From positions 1 to 64,000 of the forward strand of contig NZ_CP114905.1 of the NCBI RefSeq assembly GCF_027497195.1: a DNA stretch of 64,000 bases, written 5' to 3'. The stretch comes from Streptomyces sp. WMMC500. Its GTDB lineage: Bacteria > Actinomycetota > Actinomycetes > Streptomycetales > Streptomycetaceae. This document shows positions 36,022 to 44,681 of this stretch, piece after piece (positions within the stretch are counted from its first letter, which is position 1; every line of letters begins with the position of its first letter). The notes below the pieces were generated by a model, which was given only the letters and a program-made list of their open reading frames with translations, was not told the origin of the DNA and made no database searches. The position numbers and the translations under genes were made by a program.

Positions 36022-36909
36022 ATGAACGAGATTGAATGGCTGGCCGATCGTTTCGAGGAAAACCGGGTGCATCTGCGGTTGGTCGCCTACCGCATGCTCG
36101 GCTCACCGACCGAGGCGGAAGACGCCGTACAGGAGTGCTGGCTGCGGCTGAGCCGTTCCTACGACGACGAGATCACCAACCTGCGGGGCTGGCTGACCAC
36201 CGTGGTGGGCCGGGTGTGCCTGGACATGCTGCGCCAGCGCCGGGCACGCCGCGAGGACTCCCTGGAAGAACTCGTCCCCGCGGTGGCCACGTTCTTGGAC
36301 GACGAGGGCCCCGAGGAGAACGCGCTGCTGGCCGACTCGGTGGGCCAGGCACTGCTGGTCGTCCTGGAGACCCTGGACCCCGCAGAACGCCTGGCGTTCG
36401 TCCTGCACGACATGTTCGGCGTGCCCTTCGACGAGGTCGCCGTGATCGTGGAGCGCACCCCGGCCGCGGCCCGCAAACTCGCCAGCCGCGCGCGGCACCG
36501 GGTACGGGCCGGCCGGCCGGCGACCGACCCCGCCGCGGCGCCGCAGCGCGAGGTCGTCCAGGCGTTCCTCGCCGCCGCACGCGACGGCGACTTCGACGCG
36601 CTGGTCGCCGTCCTGGACCCCGACGCCGTGGCCCGCAACAACGGCCTGCCGGTGGCCCTGGGCTCCGTGGCAGTCGCCAAGGGAGCGGCCTCGTTCGCAC
36701 CGTTCCTGCAGGTCGCCTGGCTCGCACTCGTCGACGGAGCCCTCGGGATCCTCGCCCAGCAGGACAACGGCGGCCTGCGCGCGATGACCTTCGAGATCAC
36801 CGACGGGAAGATCCGCGAGATCGACGTCGTCACCGACCCGGAACAACTGCGCGGCATGGACCTGGCGGTGCTGGGGCCGCCGCACCGCGGACGGCGCCGG
36901 GGGAGGTAA
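36022..36909 (+). CDS. ECF41-type sigma factor 1
   Basis: 295 residues from an ATG behind GAGGAG. Region 2 is LRLVAYRMLGSPTEAEDAVQECWLRLS with the DAVQE core; region 4 is LDPAERLAFVLHDMFGVPFDEVAVIVERTPAAARKLASRARHR. Beyond residue 180 a SnoaL-like extension (REVVQAFLAAARDGDFDALVAVLDPDAV ... DPEQL) is present, typical of ECF41, whose extension tunes activity without a classical anti-sigma factor. ECF41 genes normally sit beside an oxidoreductase or decarboxylase; here the flanks are gene remnants, so the partner may have been lost. Confidence 0.9.
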   Translation: MNEIEWLADRFEENRVHLRLVAYRMLGSPTEAEDAVQECWLRLSRSYDDEITNLRGWLTTVVGRVCLDMLRQRRARREDSLEELVPAVATFLDDEGPEENALLADSVGQALLVVLETLDPAERLAFVLHDMFGVPFDEVAVIVERTPAAARKLASRARHRVRAGRPATDPAAAPQREVVQAFLAAARDGDFDALVAVLDPDAVARNNGLPVALGSVAVAKGAASFAPFLQVAWLALVDGALGILAQQDNGGLRAMTFEITDGKIREIDVVTDPEQLRGMDLAVLGPPHRGRRRGR

Positions 36910-37086
36910 CCGTCACGCGGTGCAGAGAACCGCGCGGGCGGCCCTGCCTGTCTGACGAACCGCGCGGCACAGATGTGACCGCACACCCAAGGTCCGGGGC
37001 GGGACGGCAGGAGAAACGGCAGGAGAACCCGACGAGACAGAACAGGCCGGGCGGCCTCTGGCAGGCGGGCTGTGGCCGCCGGCGGG

Positions 37087-37520
37087 TTACGCGTTCCGGT
37101 AGGCGACCCGCATGGCCAGGTCCTTCAGGTCGTCCCGCCAGGCCGGGCCGATGGGTGCGTCGGCGATGGCCTTGCACCCCCGCTCGACGAGCCCGGCGAT
37201 GTGCCTTTCGACGTCCCCGGGAACACCGGTGTCCACCAGACGGCGGCGCACCTCGTCGGGAGTGTGGCCCGGCTCGGTGATCAGACTGTGGATACGGTCG
37301 TCACGCTGCATCGCCCAGCCCAACAGCAGCGTCATCTTGTGCTGGGCGAAGTCCAGCCCCGCGGGCTTGCCGGTGTCGGCGGAGTCCCCGAAGGCGTCCA
37401 GCAGGTCGTCGCGAAGCTGGAACGCCTCCCCCACGCCTGGCCGTACTCCTCGAAGGCCGGGACGAGATCGCTGCGCCCCGCAACACTCGCCCCCACCACC
37501 AGGGGGCGATGGATGGTGTA
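37087..37520 (-). pseudogene. C-terminal half of a polyprenyl diphosphate synthase
   Basis: YTIHRPLVVGASVAGRSDLVPAFEEYGQA, then a one-base frameshift, then GEAFQLRDDLLDAFGD (the second Asp-rich motif DDxxD-like region) and a normal C-terminus to VAYRNA. The first 200 residues, including the first Asp-rich motif, are absent. Intact relatives make GPP, FPP or GGPP. In this cluster it would have supplied the linear prenyl donor; the function may now come from elsewhere. Confidence 0.88.
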
Positions 37521-37703
37521 GGCGCGGACAGGGCGGGTCCTGCGCGTGCGCAGGCCGCGGGCGGGCCGCGCGGCACGCCCGCGGCCTGCCTTCAGGCTCC
37601 GAGCGGCACGATGCCGGGACACGCCACGCGGTGGGTAACCCCCGGGGGCAGGTTCGGTGTTCACACGTGCCTGGCCGGCACCCGGCCAGGGGGTTGCGGA
37701 CAG

Positions 37704-37740
37704 CGCACCGCCCCCGGGGGCGTGTGCCCGGGGGCGGTGC
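37704..37740 (-). terminator. Terminator hairpin after the MFS gene
   Basis: Perfect 14-bp stem GCACCGCCCCCGGG / CCCGGGGGCGGTGC with a 9-base loop, 45 bases past the stop at 37785. Confidence 0.75.
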
Positions 37741-37784
37741 GGTGCCTCAGCGGGTGTCGGTGCGGGTGCCGGTGCGGGTGCCGG

Positions 37785-39308
37785 TCAGGAGGAGGCGGGG
37801 GCGCGGGTGGCTTCCTCTTCGGCAGCAGCCCCCTCGGTGGCCTCGGCGACCGCGTCACGCGGCCGGGAGTCCACCTTGTCCATCAGCAGCAGCACGAGCA
37901 GGGTCGCCACGACCAGGACGCCGGCGGCGGCGCGCAGCGCCAGCGCGTATCCCTCGGTCTGCGCGATCTGCGGAAGGTCTCCGTCGGCGACGTGGTCGTT
38001 GACGTAGCGCAGCGCGAGGGGGACCAGGGTGGCCAGGCCGAGAGAGCCGCCGACCTGCTGCATGGCGGTCTGCATGCCGGAGGCCAGTCCCGCGTCCTGG
38101 CCGGTGACCTCGTGCAGGGCACCGTTGGTCAGGGCGGGGAAGCCGACGGAGTTGAAGAAGCCGTACACGAGCAGGCCCGGCATGATCCCGCTGACGAAGG
38201 ACGCGTCGGTGGCCAGGCCGCCCGCGGCCAGGACCAGGCCGGCGGCGCTGCCGAGGAAGGAGATCATCAAGATGGGCTTGACGCCGATGCGTGGCAGCAG
38301 CGTCGTCGAGATGGCCATGCCGATGCCGATGGCGACGGTGAACGGAATGTAGGCCAGACCGGTTTCCATCGGCGAGTAGTCGAGGACCTGCTGCAGGTAC
38401 AGGGTCAGCAGGAAGGCGTAGGTGTAGAAGGCGGCGAGCGCCAGGACGCTGACGCCGTTGGTCGTCACCCGGGTGCGGTTGGTGAAGAACCGCAGGGGGA
38501 TCATCGGGTCGGGGACGCGGGACTCCCACACGGCCATGAACATCAGCAGGCCGATGCCGCCGAACAGCGGGAGCAGCACCTGCGTGGAGCCCCACGGGTC
38601 GTCGGCGGCCTGCAGCAGGCCGTAGACGATCGCGACCAGGCCGCCGGTCGCGGACACGGCGCCGACCACGTCGATCTTCTTGCCGGAGGCGCGGGTCATG
38701 CGGCTCTCCGGGAGGACCCGGGGAACCATGATCAGCGCGAATACGGCGACGGGAACGTTGATGAAGAAGATCCAGCGCCAGTCCACCAGGTCGGTCAGCG
38801 CGCCGCCGACGACCGAGCCGACCGCGCCGCCCACCGCGACCGCGCCGCCCCAGATGCCCAGCGCCTTGGTGCGCTCCTTGGCGTTGCGGAACAGCACCGG
38901 AATCAGGCCCAGCGCCGCCGGGCCGGCCAGCGCCTCACCGAAGCCCTGGACGAACCGGCCGGCGACGAGCATCCCGGAGTTGGCGGCGGCGCCGCACACG
39001 ATCGAGGAGATGCCGAAGACCAGCACACCGGTGACGAAGATCTTGCGGCGGCCGAACATGTCCGCCAGCCGCCCGCCCAGCAGCAGGAAACCGCCCGCGG
39101 TCAGCACGTAGGCGTTGACCACCCACGCCAGGCCGCCGGGCGAGAAGTCCAGATCCCTTTCCATCTCGGGAAGGGCGATGTTCACGACGGTGACGTCCAT
39201 CATGAGCATGAACTGCATCGCCGTCAGCACGCCCAGCGCCGTCCACCGCCGCGGGTCGGCGTCGGCCAGGGCGCTCCCGCCTTGCGCTTCCTTGTCTGTG
39301 CTGCTCAT
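37785..39308 (-). CDS. DHA2-family MFS exporter
   Basis: 507 residues, 14 hydrophobic segments. MMDVTVVNIALPEMERDL in helix 1 and GGRLADMFGRRKIFVTG (motif A) mark the EmrB/QacA family of multidrug proton antiporters. A short acidic tail ends the protein. It is a lone gene with its own terminator. No regulator adjoins it. One of five intact MFS exporters in the meroterpenoid region. Confidence 0.9.
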   Translation of the reverse strand: MSSTDKEAQGGSALADADPRRWTALGVLTAMQFMLMMDVTVVNIALPEMERDLDFSPGGLAWVVNAYVLTAGGFLLLGGRLADMFGRRKIFVTGVLVFGISSIVCGAAANSGMLVAGRFVQGFGEALAGPAALGLIPVLFRNAKERTKALGIWGGAVAVGGAVGSVVGGALTDLVDWRWIFFINVPVAVFALIMVPRVLPESRMTRASGKKIDVVGAVSATGGLVAIVYGLLQAADDPWGSTQVLLPLFGGIGLLMFMAVWESRVPDPMIPLRFFTNRTRVTTNGVSVLALAAFYTYAFLLTLYLQQVLDYSPMETGLAYIPFTVAIGIGMAISTTLLPRIGVKPILMISFLGSAAGLVLAAGGLATDASFVSGIMPGLLVYGFFNSVGFPALTNGALHEVTGQDAGLASGMQTAMQQVGGSLGLATLVPLALRYVNDHVADGDLPQIAQTEGYALALRAAAGVLVVATLLVLLLMDKVDSRPRDAVAEATEGAAAEEEATRAPASS

Positions 39309-39492
39309 ACCTGACTCGTTCCTCCGAATGATCCAGGCCGGGGGCCTCCGCCCACCCGGGCGGCTCACCGGCCCGCGACGCAGGGCGGGACCGACGGGTC
39401 GCCCGCCGTGCCGGTGCGCGGGTTGGTGTCCCTCTCAGCACTGCTGACGAAGCAATCTCCACAGATGTGACGCACCGCGCTGACCTCGGTGT

Positions 39493-40203
39493 TCACCGTG
39501 TCGCCCGGGTGACGGGAGAGGGTTTCGGAGGGGGTTTCGGAGGGGTTTCGGAGGGGGCCGCGGCCGGCAGGATCACAGGGCCGGCAGCCGGCTCGGTTCC
39601 TGGCAGGTCGAAGGTGGTCACCTTCAGCCCGGACGCACCGGAGAGGCGGAGCGTGTTGACGGCCCCCAGGCCGGTGTTCCCCGCCAGGTCGAGCACCCGG
39701 GAGCCGGCCGGGATGCCGGCCTGGGAGAAGAACCAGGGATCGACGTGGGCGGTGACCGTGTTCATCGGCTTCGCCCACGGCTCACGCAGCTCCGGCAGCT
39801 CGCCCAGGGCGCCGTCGAAGCCGTAGAGCTCCTTCAGGCCCACCGTCGTGCCGGTCCGCACGCTCTCGGTGAGGTAGCACAACTGCCGCAGCGTGACCGC
39901 CTTGATCATGTCCAGCTCGGCGAGTGCCCGGTCGAGGTCCTTCTCGGCGACGCCCGCGAGGGCGTCCAGGCGGTAGGTGCCCGAGGTCTCGTCGTGGGCG
40001 GCGAAGCCTTCCTTGACCAGCAGCAGGAGCTGTTACACGGCGGCCGGCTTCGCGCCGGCCACCTCGCCCAGCTCGGCCGCGGTCCGGGGCCGCCCGCGCA
40101 GCGCGTCGACCAGGCCCAGTTCGAAGCAGGACAGCAGGGTCATGAACCGGGACGGGCCCACCATGTAGTCGCGAAGCCGAGCCAGCGTGGCTTCTGGCGT
40201 CAT
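39493..40203 (-). pseudogene. O-methyltransferase N-terminal part with nonsense mutation
   Basis: MTPEATLARLRDYMVGPSRFMTLLSCFELGLVDALRG matches the start of the intact enzyme at 52535. At residue 57 GTG-TAA replaces the expected GTG-GAA (AAV*QLLLLVKE): a single G-to-T change. The frame continues through the dimerisation domain to the SAM motif VLDLAGNTGLGAV and TFDLPG, then falls into repetitive Pro/Glu codons and stops at 39493; the C-terminal half is missing. It keeps an ATG where the intact copy uses TTG. Confidence 0.88.
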
Positions 40204-40291
40204 GTCACCGGCCTTCTTCCGTAGCGGTTGTGGTCGCACGCGTACGGGCCGCCGGCCCGCGCGTGGGTTGCGGGCCGGCGCCGATCCGCGC

Positions 40292-41275
40292 TCACAGCGA
40301 GCCTGCCGGCCGGGGTTCCAGCGCGCCGGCCGCGTCGTTGCCGTAGGCCCGGGCGATGCGGGCGATCAGGTCCGGGGCCAGGAGCTTGTACTCCTGGGTG
40401 CCGACCGACTCCAGCACGGTGGTGGCCAGCGCGCAGCCGAGCCGGGCGGACTGCTCGTCGGGCCACTGCCACACCACGCCGGCCAGGAAACCGGCGCGGA
40501 AGGCGTCGCCGGCGCCCGTGGGGTCGGCGATCTTGTCCGCGGGCACGGCCGGTACGTGCAGCCGGGGTTGGCCGGCGCGGGCCAGGGACACCCCGTCGGC
40601 GCCCTGCGTGGTGATCCAGGTGCCGACGCGGTCCAGGAGGTCGTCCTCGCTCCAGCCGGTGCGTTCGCGCAGCAGCGCGGACTCGTAGGCGTTGGTGAAC
40701 AGCCAGGTGGCCCCGTCGACGAGTCGGCGGGCCTGCTCGCGGTCGATGCGGGCCAGTTGCTGGGAGGGGTCGGCCGCCACGGGAAGGCCCCGGAGGTGGG
40801 CGGCGGCGGTGTGCCGCAGCATCGCGGCGGGGTCGTCGGCGCCGATGTGGACGAGCGCGAACGGGCCGCGGCGCGCGGCGGTTTCAGCGAGGTCGATGTG
40901 GGCGGCCTCGGCCATGGCGCCGGCGTAGAAGGTGGCGATCTGGTTCTGGTCCTGGTCGGTGGTGCACACGAAACGCGCGGTGTGCAGGGTCTGGCTGACC
41001 CGTACCGCGGAGGTGTCGACGCCGTTGGCCCGCAGCCAGGCGTCGTACTCGGCGAAGTCCTTGCCCGCCGCGCCCACCAGGACCGGGTCCAGGCCCAGCA
41101 GGCCGAGGCCGAAGGCGATGTTGGCGGCGACGCCACCGCGGTGCACCTGCAGCCCGTCGGCGAGGAACGACAGGGAGACCCGCTCCAACTGGTCCTTGAT
41201 CAGTTGGTCGGCGAACCGCCCGGGGAACACCATCAGATGGTCGGTCGCAATCGATCCGGTCACGGCGATACGCAC
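40292..41275 (-). CDS. adoK: PfkB-family adenosine kinase
   Basis: 327 residues from a GTG seven bases after AAGGAG. IAVTGSIATDHLMVFPG opens the fold; GGVAANIAFGLGLLG near residue 48 binds substrate; DPTGAGDAFRAGF near 260 is the PfkB signature with the catalytic Asp. Actinobacterial enzymes of this form phosphorylate adenosine, clearing the product of S-adenosylhomocysteine hydrolysis. A metK fragment adjoins it and methyltransferase genes or remnants flank it, so it probably belongs to a SAM-recycling set for the cluster. Confidence 0.85.
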   Translation of the reverse strand: MRIAVTGSIATDHLMVFPGRFADQLIKDQLERVSLSFLADGLQVHRGGVAANIAFGLGLLGLDPVLVGAAGKDFAEYDAWLRANGVDTSAVRVSQTLHTARFVCTTDQDQNQIATFYAGAMAEAAHIDLAETAARRGPFALVHIGADDPAAMLRHTAAAHLRGLPVAADPSQQLARIDREQARRLVDGATWLFTNAYESALLRERTGWSEDDLLDRVGTWITTQGADGVSLARAGQPRLHVPAVPADKIADPTGAGDAFRAGFLAGVVWQWPDEQSARLGCALATTVLESVGTQEYKLLAPDLIARIARAYGNDAAGALEPRPAGSL

Positions 41276-41394
41276 AGCAGTACTCCTTGGACTCCGGGGC
41301 AAGACGATCCGGCCGGCGCCGGGCCGCAGGGGGCCCGGCGGGCTCGAAAGGGGATACACAGGCGGGCGGCGCGACGGCCGGGGCCGACGGCCGG

Positions 41395-41860
<466 letters not shown>

Positions 41861-42023
41861 TCGGACCGGCAGGCCGCCCCGGCACCGAGGCGACGATCCA
41901 CCAAGTGATGTTCACGAGTTCTCCTCTGGGCCCGTACCCCGCGGCGGCCCCGCGTTTCCCCGCGGGAAGAGAGAGGACGCCGCCTGCGGCGCATGGCACA
42001 GGTGCCGCAGACGTCGGTAGGTT

Positions 42024-42070
42024 CAGGCGGGCGCCCGCCCCGGGACACAAGAAGGGGACGCGCCCGCCTG
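42024..42070 (-). terminator. Terminator hairpin after wrbA
   Basis: 11-bp stem CAGGCGGGCGC / GCGCCCGCCTG with a 25-base loop, 26 bases past the wrbA stop. Confidence 0.6.
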
Positions 42071-42095
42071 CGGTGGTGATCGGTCAGGCGATCGG

Positions 42096-42716
42096 TCAGG
42101 CGGAGCGGCCGGCCTTCAGGGCGGCGGCGGTGTCCACGACGCGCCGGGCCTGGTGCCGGGCCGACTGCAAGACGGCCTCGTCGGGGCCGGAGCCGCCGGG
42201 GCCGATACCCGCGACGTGCGAGGTGCCGTAGGGGTTGCCCGTCTGGAACTGGATGGGGTCGGTGTAGCCGGGCGGCACCATGATGCAGCCCCAGTGGTAG
42301 AAGGTGTTGCTCAGCGCCAGGATGGTGGCCTCCTGGCCGCCGTGCGCGGTGCCGCTGGCGGTGAACGCCGAGACGACCTTGTTGGCAAGGCCGCCCTGCT
42401 GCCACAGGCGGCCGGTGGTGTCCATGAAGGCCTTGAGCTGGCTGGCGACGTTGCCGAAGCGGGAGGGGGTGCCGAAGAGCACGGCGTCCGCCCAACTGAG
42501 GTCTTCCAGGGTGGCCTCGGTGACATCGGCGGTGGCCTCGATGTGCTGGGCCCAGGCCGGGTTGGAGTTGATGGCCTCCGGCGGCGCCATCTCGCGGACC
42601 TTGCGCAGGCGCACGGTCGCCCCGGCCTTCTCCGCGCCCTCGGCGGCGGCCTGCGCCAGGGTGTGCACGTTGCCGGTGGAGCTGTAGTAGATGATCGAGA
42701 CGTTCACGGGTGCCAT
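42096..42716 (-). CDS. wrbA: WrbA-type NAD(P)H:quinone oxidoreductase
   Basis: 206 residues from an ATG behind [20 protein letters not shown] near residue 10 is the FMN phosphate loop, [22 protein letters not shown] near 85 and the [14 protein letters not shown]..., NPYGTSH segments follow as in WrbA. These flavodoxin-like enzymes reduce quinones by two electrons without semiquinone, in the cytosol. In this setting it may keep a quinone intermediate reduced, ready for prenylation or methylation, or protect the cell. Confidence 0.9.
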   Translation of the reverse strand: MAPVNVSIIYYSSTGNVHTLAQAAAEGAEKAGATVRLRKVREMAPPEAINSNPAWAQHIEATADVTEATLEDLSWADAVLFGTPSRFGNVASQLKAFMDTTGRLWQQGGLANKVVSAFTASGTAHGGQEATILALSNTFYHWGCIMVPPGYTDPIQFQTGNPYGTSHVAGIGPGGSGPDEAVLQSARHQARRVVDTAAALKAGRSA

Positions 42717-42749
42717 GGTCGGTTTCCTTCGTTAGCCGTTCGTCTGGAC

Positions 42750-43178
42750 AGGGCCGAAGACAACAACTGCCTTGCAGTTCAGGGGGTGGGACCCGTATCC
42801 CGGGGTGCTGCCAGCGGGCGACGACCAGGGTCCCGGGCGGCGCGGAGTGCAACGCGACGTCCTCGAAGCCGGCCTTGGTCAGCCACTCGTGGTAGTCGCT
42901 CCGCCGCCAGGTGCTGCCCTTCTTGCTCTTCAGCAGCATCTCGGCGGCGAAGATCAGCGGGAAGGCCGGGCCGCTGCGGTCGTCGACGACGTAGTCGTTG
43001 ACGACCAGGGTGCCGCCGGGCTTGAGGGCTTGGCGGAGCCTGCTGAACACCTCGACGTTGCTCTCCGGCCCTTCCCGGTGGGCGATGTGGGAGTAGACCG
43101 CGACGCCGTAGCGTGCGGTGCCGAAGTCGGTGGTGGGGAAGTCACCGTTGAGGCAGGTGAACCGGTCGCCCACGCCGC
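42750..43178 (-). pseudogene. C-terminal half of a SAM methyltransferase
   Basis: [52 protein letters not shown] and the closing [21 protein letters not shown] form the second half of an O-methyltransferase domain (motifs after the SAM loop). The frame joins unrelated DNA at the triple repeat 43179-43217, so the first half is gone. It differs from the PhzM-like copies at 18 and 39 kb. Confidence 0.8.
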
Positions 43179-43217
43179 CTGAATTCAGTGGGCTGAATTC
43201 AGTGGGACTGAATTCAG
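43179..43217. repeat. Three copies of the palindrome CTGAATTCAG
   Basis: CTGAATTCAG occurs at 43179-43188, 43193-43202 and 43208-43217, with TGGG spacers (periods 14 and 15). It lies exactly at the junction where the methyltransferase remnant begins. Confidence 0.8.
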
Positions 43218-43220
43218 TGG

Positions 43221-43478
43221 GGCGTTCCGCTTGGCCGGCAGCCGGAAGGCAGGCGTCCGGCGGTATGTGCACTGGCGGTTATCCGCCTGGCGGTGGCGCA
43301 TGCGGCGGCGTCGGCCGTGCAGGGACACGGGTACGGCGCCGGTTCTTCCACGGATCCGGAAACCGGCCGCTACCTGGGACATCTCGCCGGGAGTGGCTTC
43401 CGCGGCGGGGAATGCGCCGGCGTGCCGAACGCCATAGGGCGCAAGCAGCCGGCCGAACACATCAAGGTTCTGGATGTC
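43221..43478 (-). other. Unassigned open frame beside the methyltransferase remnant
   Basis: The minus strand carries DIQNLDVFGRLLAPYGVRHAGAFPAAEATPGEMSQVAAGF, plausible codon use but no start behind a ribosome site and no family that I recognise; further on it is Arg-rich nonsense. It could be the lost N-terminus of a neighbouring enzyme. Confidence 0.35.
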
Positions 43479-43590
43479 GTCTAAACGAATCAGCCTACGG
43501 CCCCAAAAATGCCATCTTGTTTCATTTTCAGGCAGGCCAGGCGTGCAGAAATAGTGACACGCACGTCTCCTTCAAGCCAAGCTCGGCATT

Positions 43591-43608
43591 GAGTGACGTG
43601 GGTCACTC
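43591..43608. promoter_or_regulatory. Inverted repeat GAGTGAC-4-GTCACTC
   Basis: Perfect 7-4-7 inverted repeat centred on GTGG. The core GTGACGTGGGTCAC differs by one base from GTGACGTGCGTCAC at 46395-46408, suggesting one regulator. The stretch 43479-43590 holds no gene. Confidence 0.5.
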
Positions 43609-43609
43609 C

Positions 43610-43717
43610 GGCCGGTACGCTGCCCGCCCCCACGGGTACGTCGCCTGGGCGGGCGCCGACCCGGCCGGTCTCGACGAGGCGCTGCGCCGCTGGTTCGGCG
43701 AGCCCGACCCCGCGTGA
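43610..43717 (+). pseudogene. C-terminal scrap of an FAD aromatic monooxygenase
   Basis: RYAARPHGYVAWAGADPAGLDEALRRWFGEPDPA and stop matches the C-terminal thioredoxin-like end of FAD-binding aromatic hydroxylases (RPDGYVAWR...). Nothing of the catalytic part remains. It is a second lost copy of the enzyme type at 8492. Confidence 0.7.
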
Positions 43718-43949
43718 ACTGACCGCCGCCGGCCCGGTTTTGGCTACGGCGGGATCCGGGCCGGCGCTCACGCGCCGGGCGCCGTCCGGCATCCGCCGCC
43801 AAGCCCCGGCCCCGCTCCCGGTTCCGGTCCGTGGGGTGTACGTCGTGTGGGCTGCTGCTTTCGTCCGGCTCCGGCTCGCGGGGGTGTCGGGGTGGTGCCG
43901 GCCGCGGGGCCGGTCCGGGGGCCGGGTGTGCCGGCGCTGCCGGTGCAGG

Positions 43950-43985
43950 GGCCTCCCGGCACTCGGTGCCGAGTGCCGGGAGGCC
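43950..43985 (-). terminator. Perfect 36-base palindrome, terminator of the TetR operon
   Basis: A perfect palindrome centred near 43967, beginning GGCCTCCCGGCACTCGG. A second stem TGTCGCGTG/CACGCGACA follows at about 43988-44021. Both lie directly after the tetR stop. Bases 43718-43949 hold no gene. Confidence 0.75.
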
Positions 43986-44021
43986 CTGTCGCGTGTCGCC
44001 GGGGGAAACGTCACGCGACAT

Positions 44022-44681
44022 CTATCCGGTGGTGCCGGGGCGCCCGAAGGAATCGGGCGCCTCCAGCACCACCAGGGCTCGTTGGATCATCGCCACCAGG
44101 TCGGTGTCCTCGCCGCGGTCTCCCCACAGCACCTGGTGGAGTGCGCCGGTCACGGCGCCGACCAGGACACGCAGTTCGAGGTTGTCGGCGGGCACGCCGG
44201 CGCGTTCGGCCAGCACCTCGCTGACGGTGTCGATCCACCTGTCCTGGGACTCGCCCACCAGGGCCCGCACCGCGGGCACCTGGCGTACGAGTTGCCGGCG
44301 CCACCGGTAGTCCTCGCTGAAGTCCTCGGCGAAGCCGCGCACCATGTCGGTCAGCACCCCGCGCATGGCCGCCAGCGGGGGTTCGTCGGTGAGGCGCTCC
44401 CGCAGGAAGGCCATGGTGAAGTTGGCGTAGTCGTCCGTCAGGACGATGTGCTCCTTGCTGGGGAAGTAGCGGAAGACGGTGCTCGGCGAGACCTCGGCGG
44501 CGGCGGCGATCTGCTCGATCGTCGTCGCGTCGTAGCCGCGTTCGTCGATCAGCCGGCGGGCCGCGGCACGGATCGCCTGGCGGGTGCGCAGCTTCTTGCG
44601 CTCGCGCAGGCCGAGGCCGGCTTCCGCACCGGTGATCGCCGGCACCGCGGCGTCGGTCGCCGCCTGGGGGACCTGGTTCAT
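44022..44681 (-). CDS. TetR-family repressor of the adjacent exporter
   Basis: 219 residues; its ATG overlaps the exporter stop by four bases (ATGA). Helix-turn-helix TTIEQIAAAAEVSPSTVFRYFPSKEHIV at about 55-82. The C-terminal ligand domain is typical (WRRQLVRQVPAVRALVGESQDRW). The probable operator is the CTCTCA-GT-TGAGAG palindrome at 46326-46339 in front of the exporter, giving feedback control of both genes. Confidence 0.92.
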   Translation of the reverse strand: MNQVPQAATDAAVPAITGAEAGLGLRERKKLRTRQAIRAAARRLIDERGYDATTIEQIAAAAEVSPSTVFRYFPSKEHIVLTDDYANFTMAFLRERLTDEPPLAAMRGVLTDMVRGFAEDFSEDYRWRRQLVRQVPAVRALVGESQDRWIDTVSEVLAERAGVPADNLELRVLVGAVTGALHQVLWGDRGEDTDLVAMIQRALVVLEAPDSFGRPGTTG

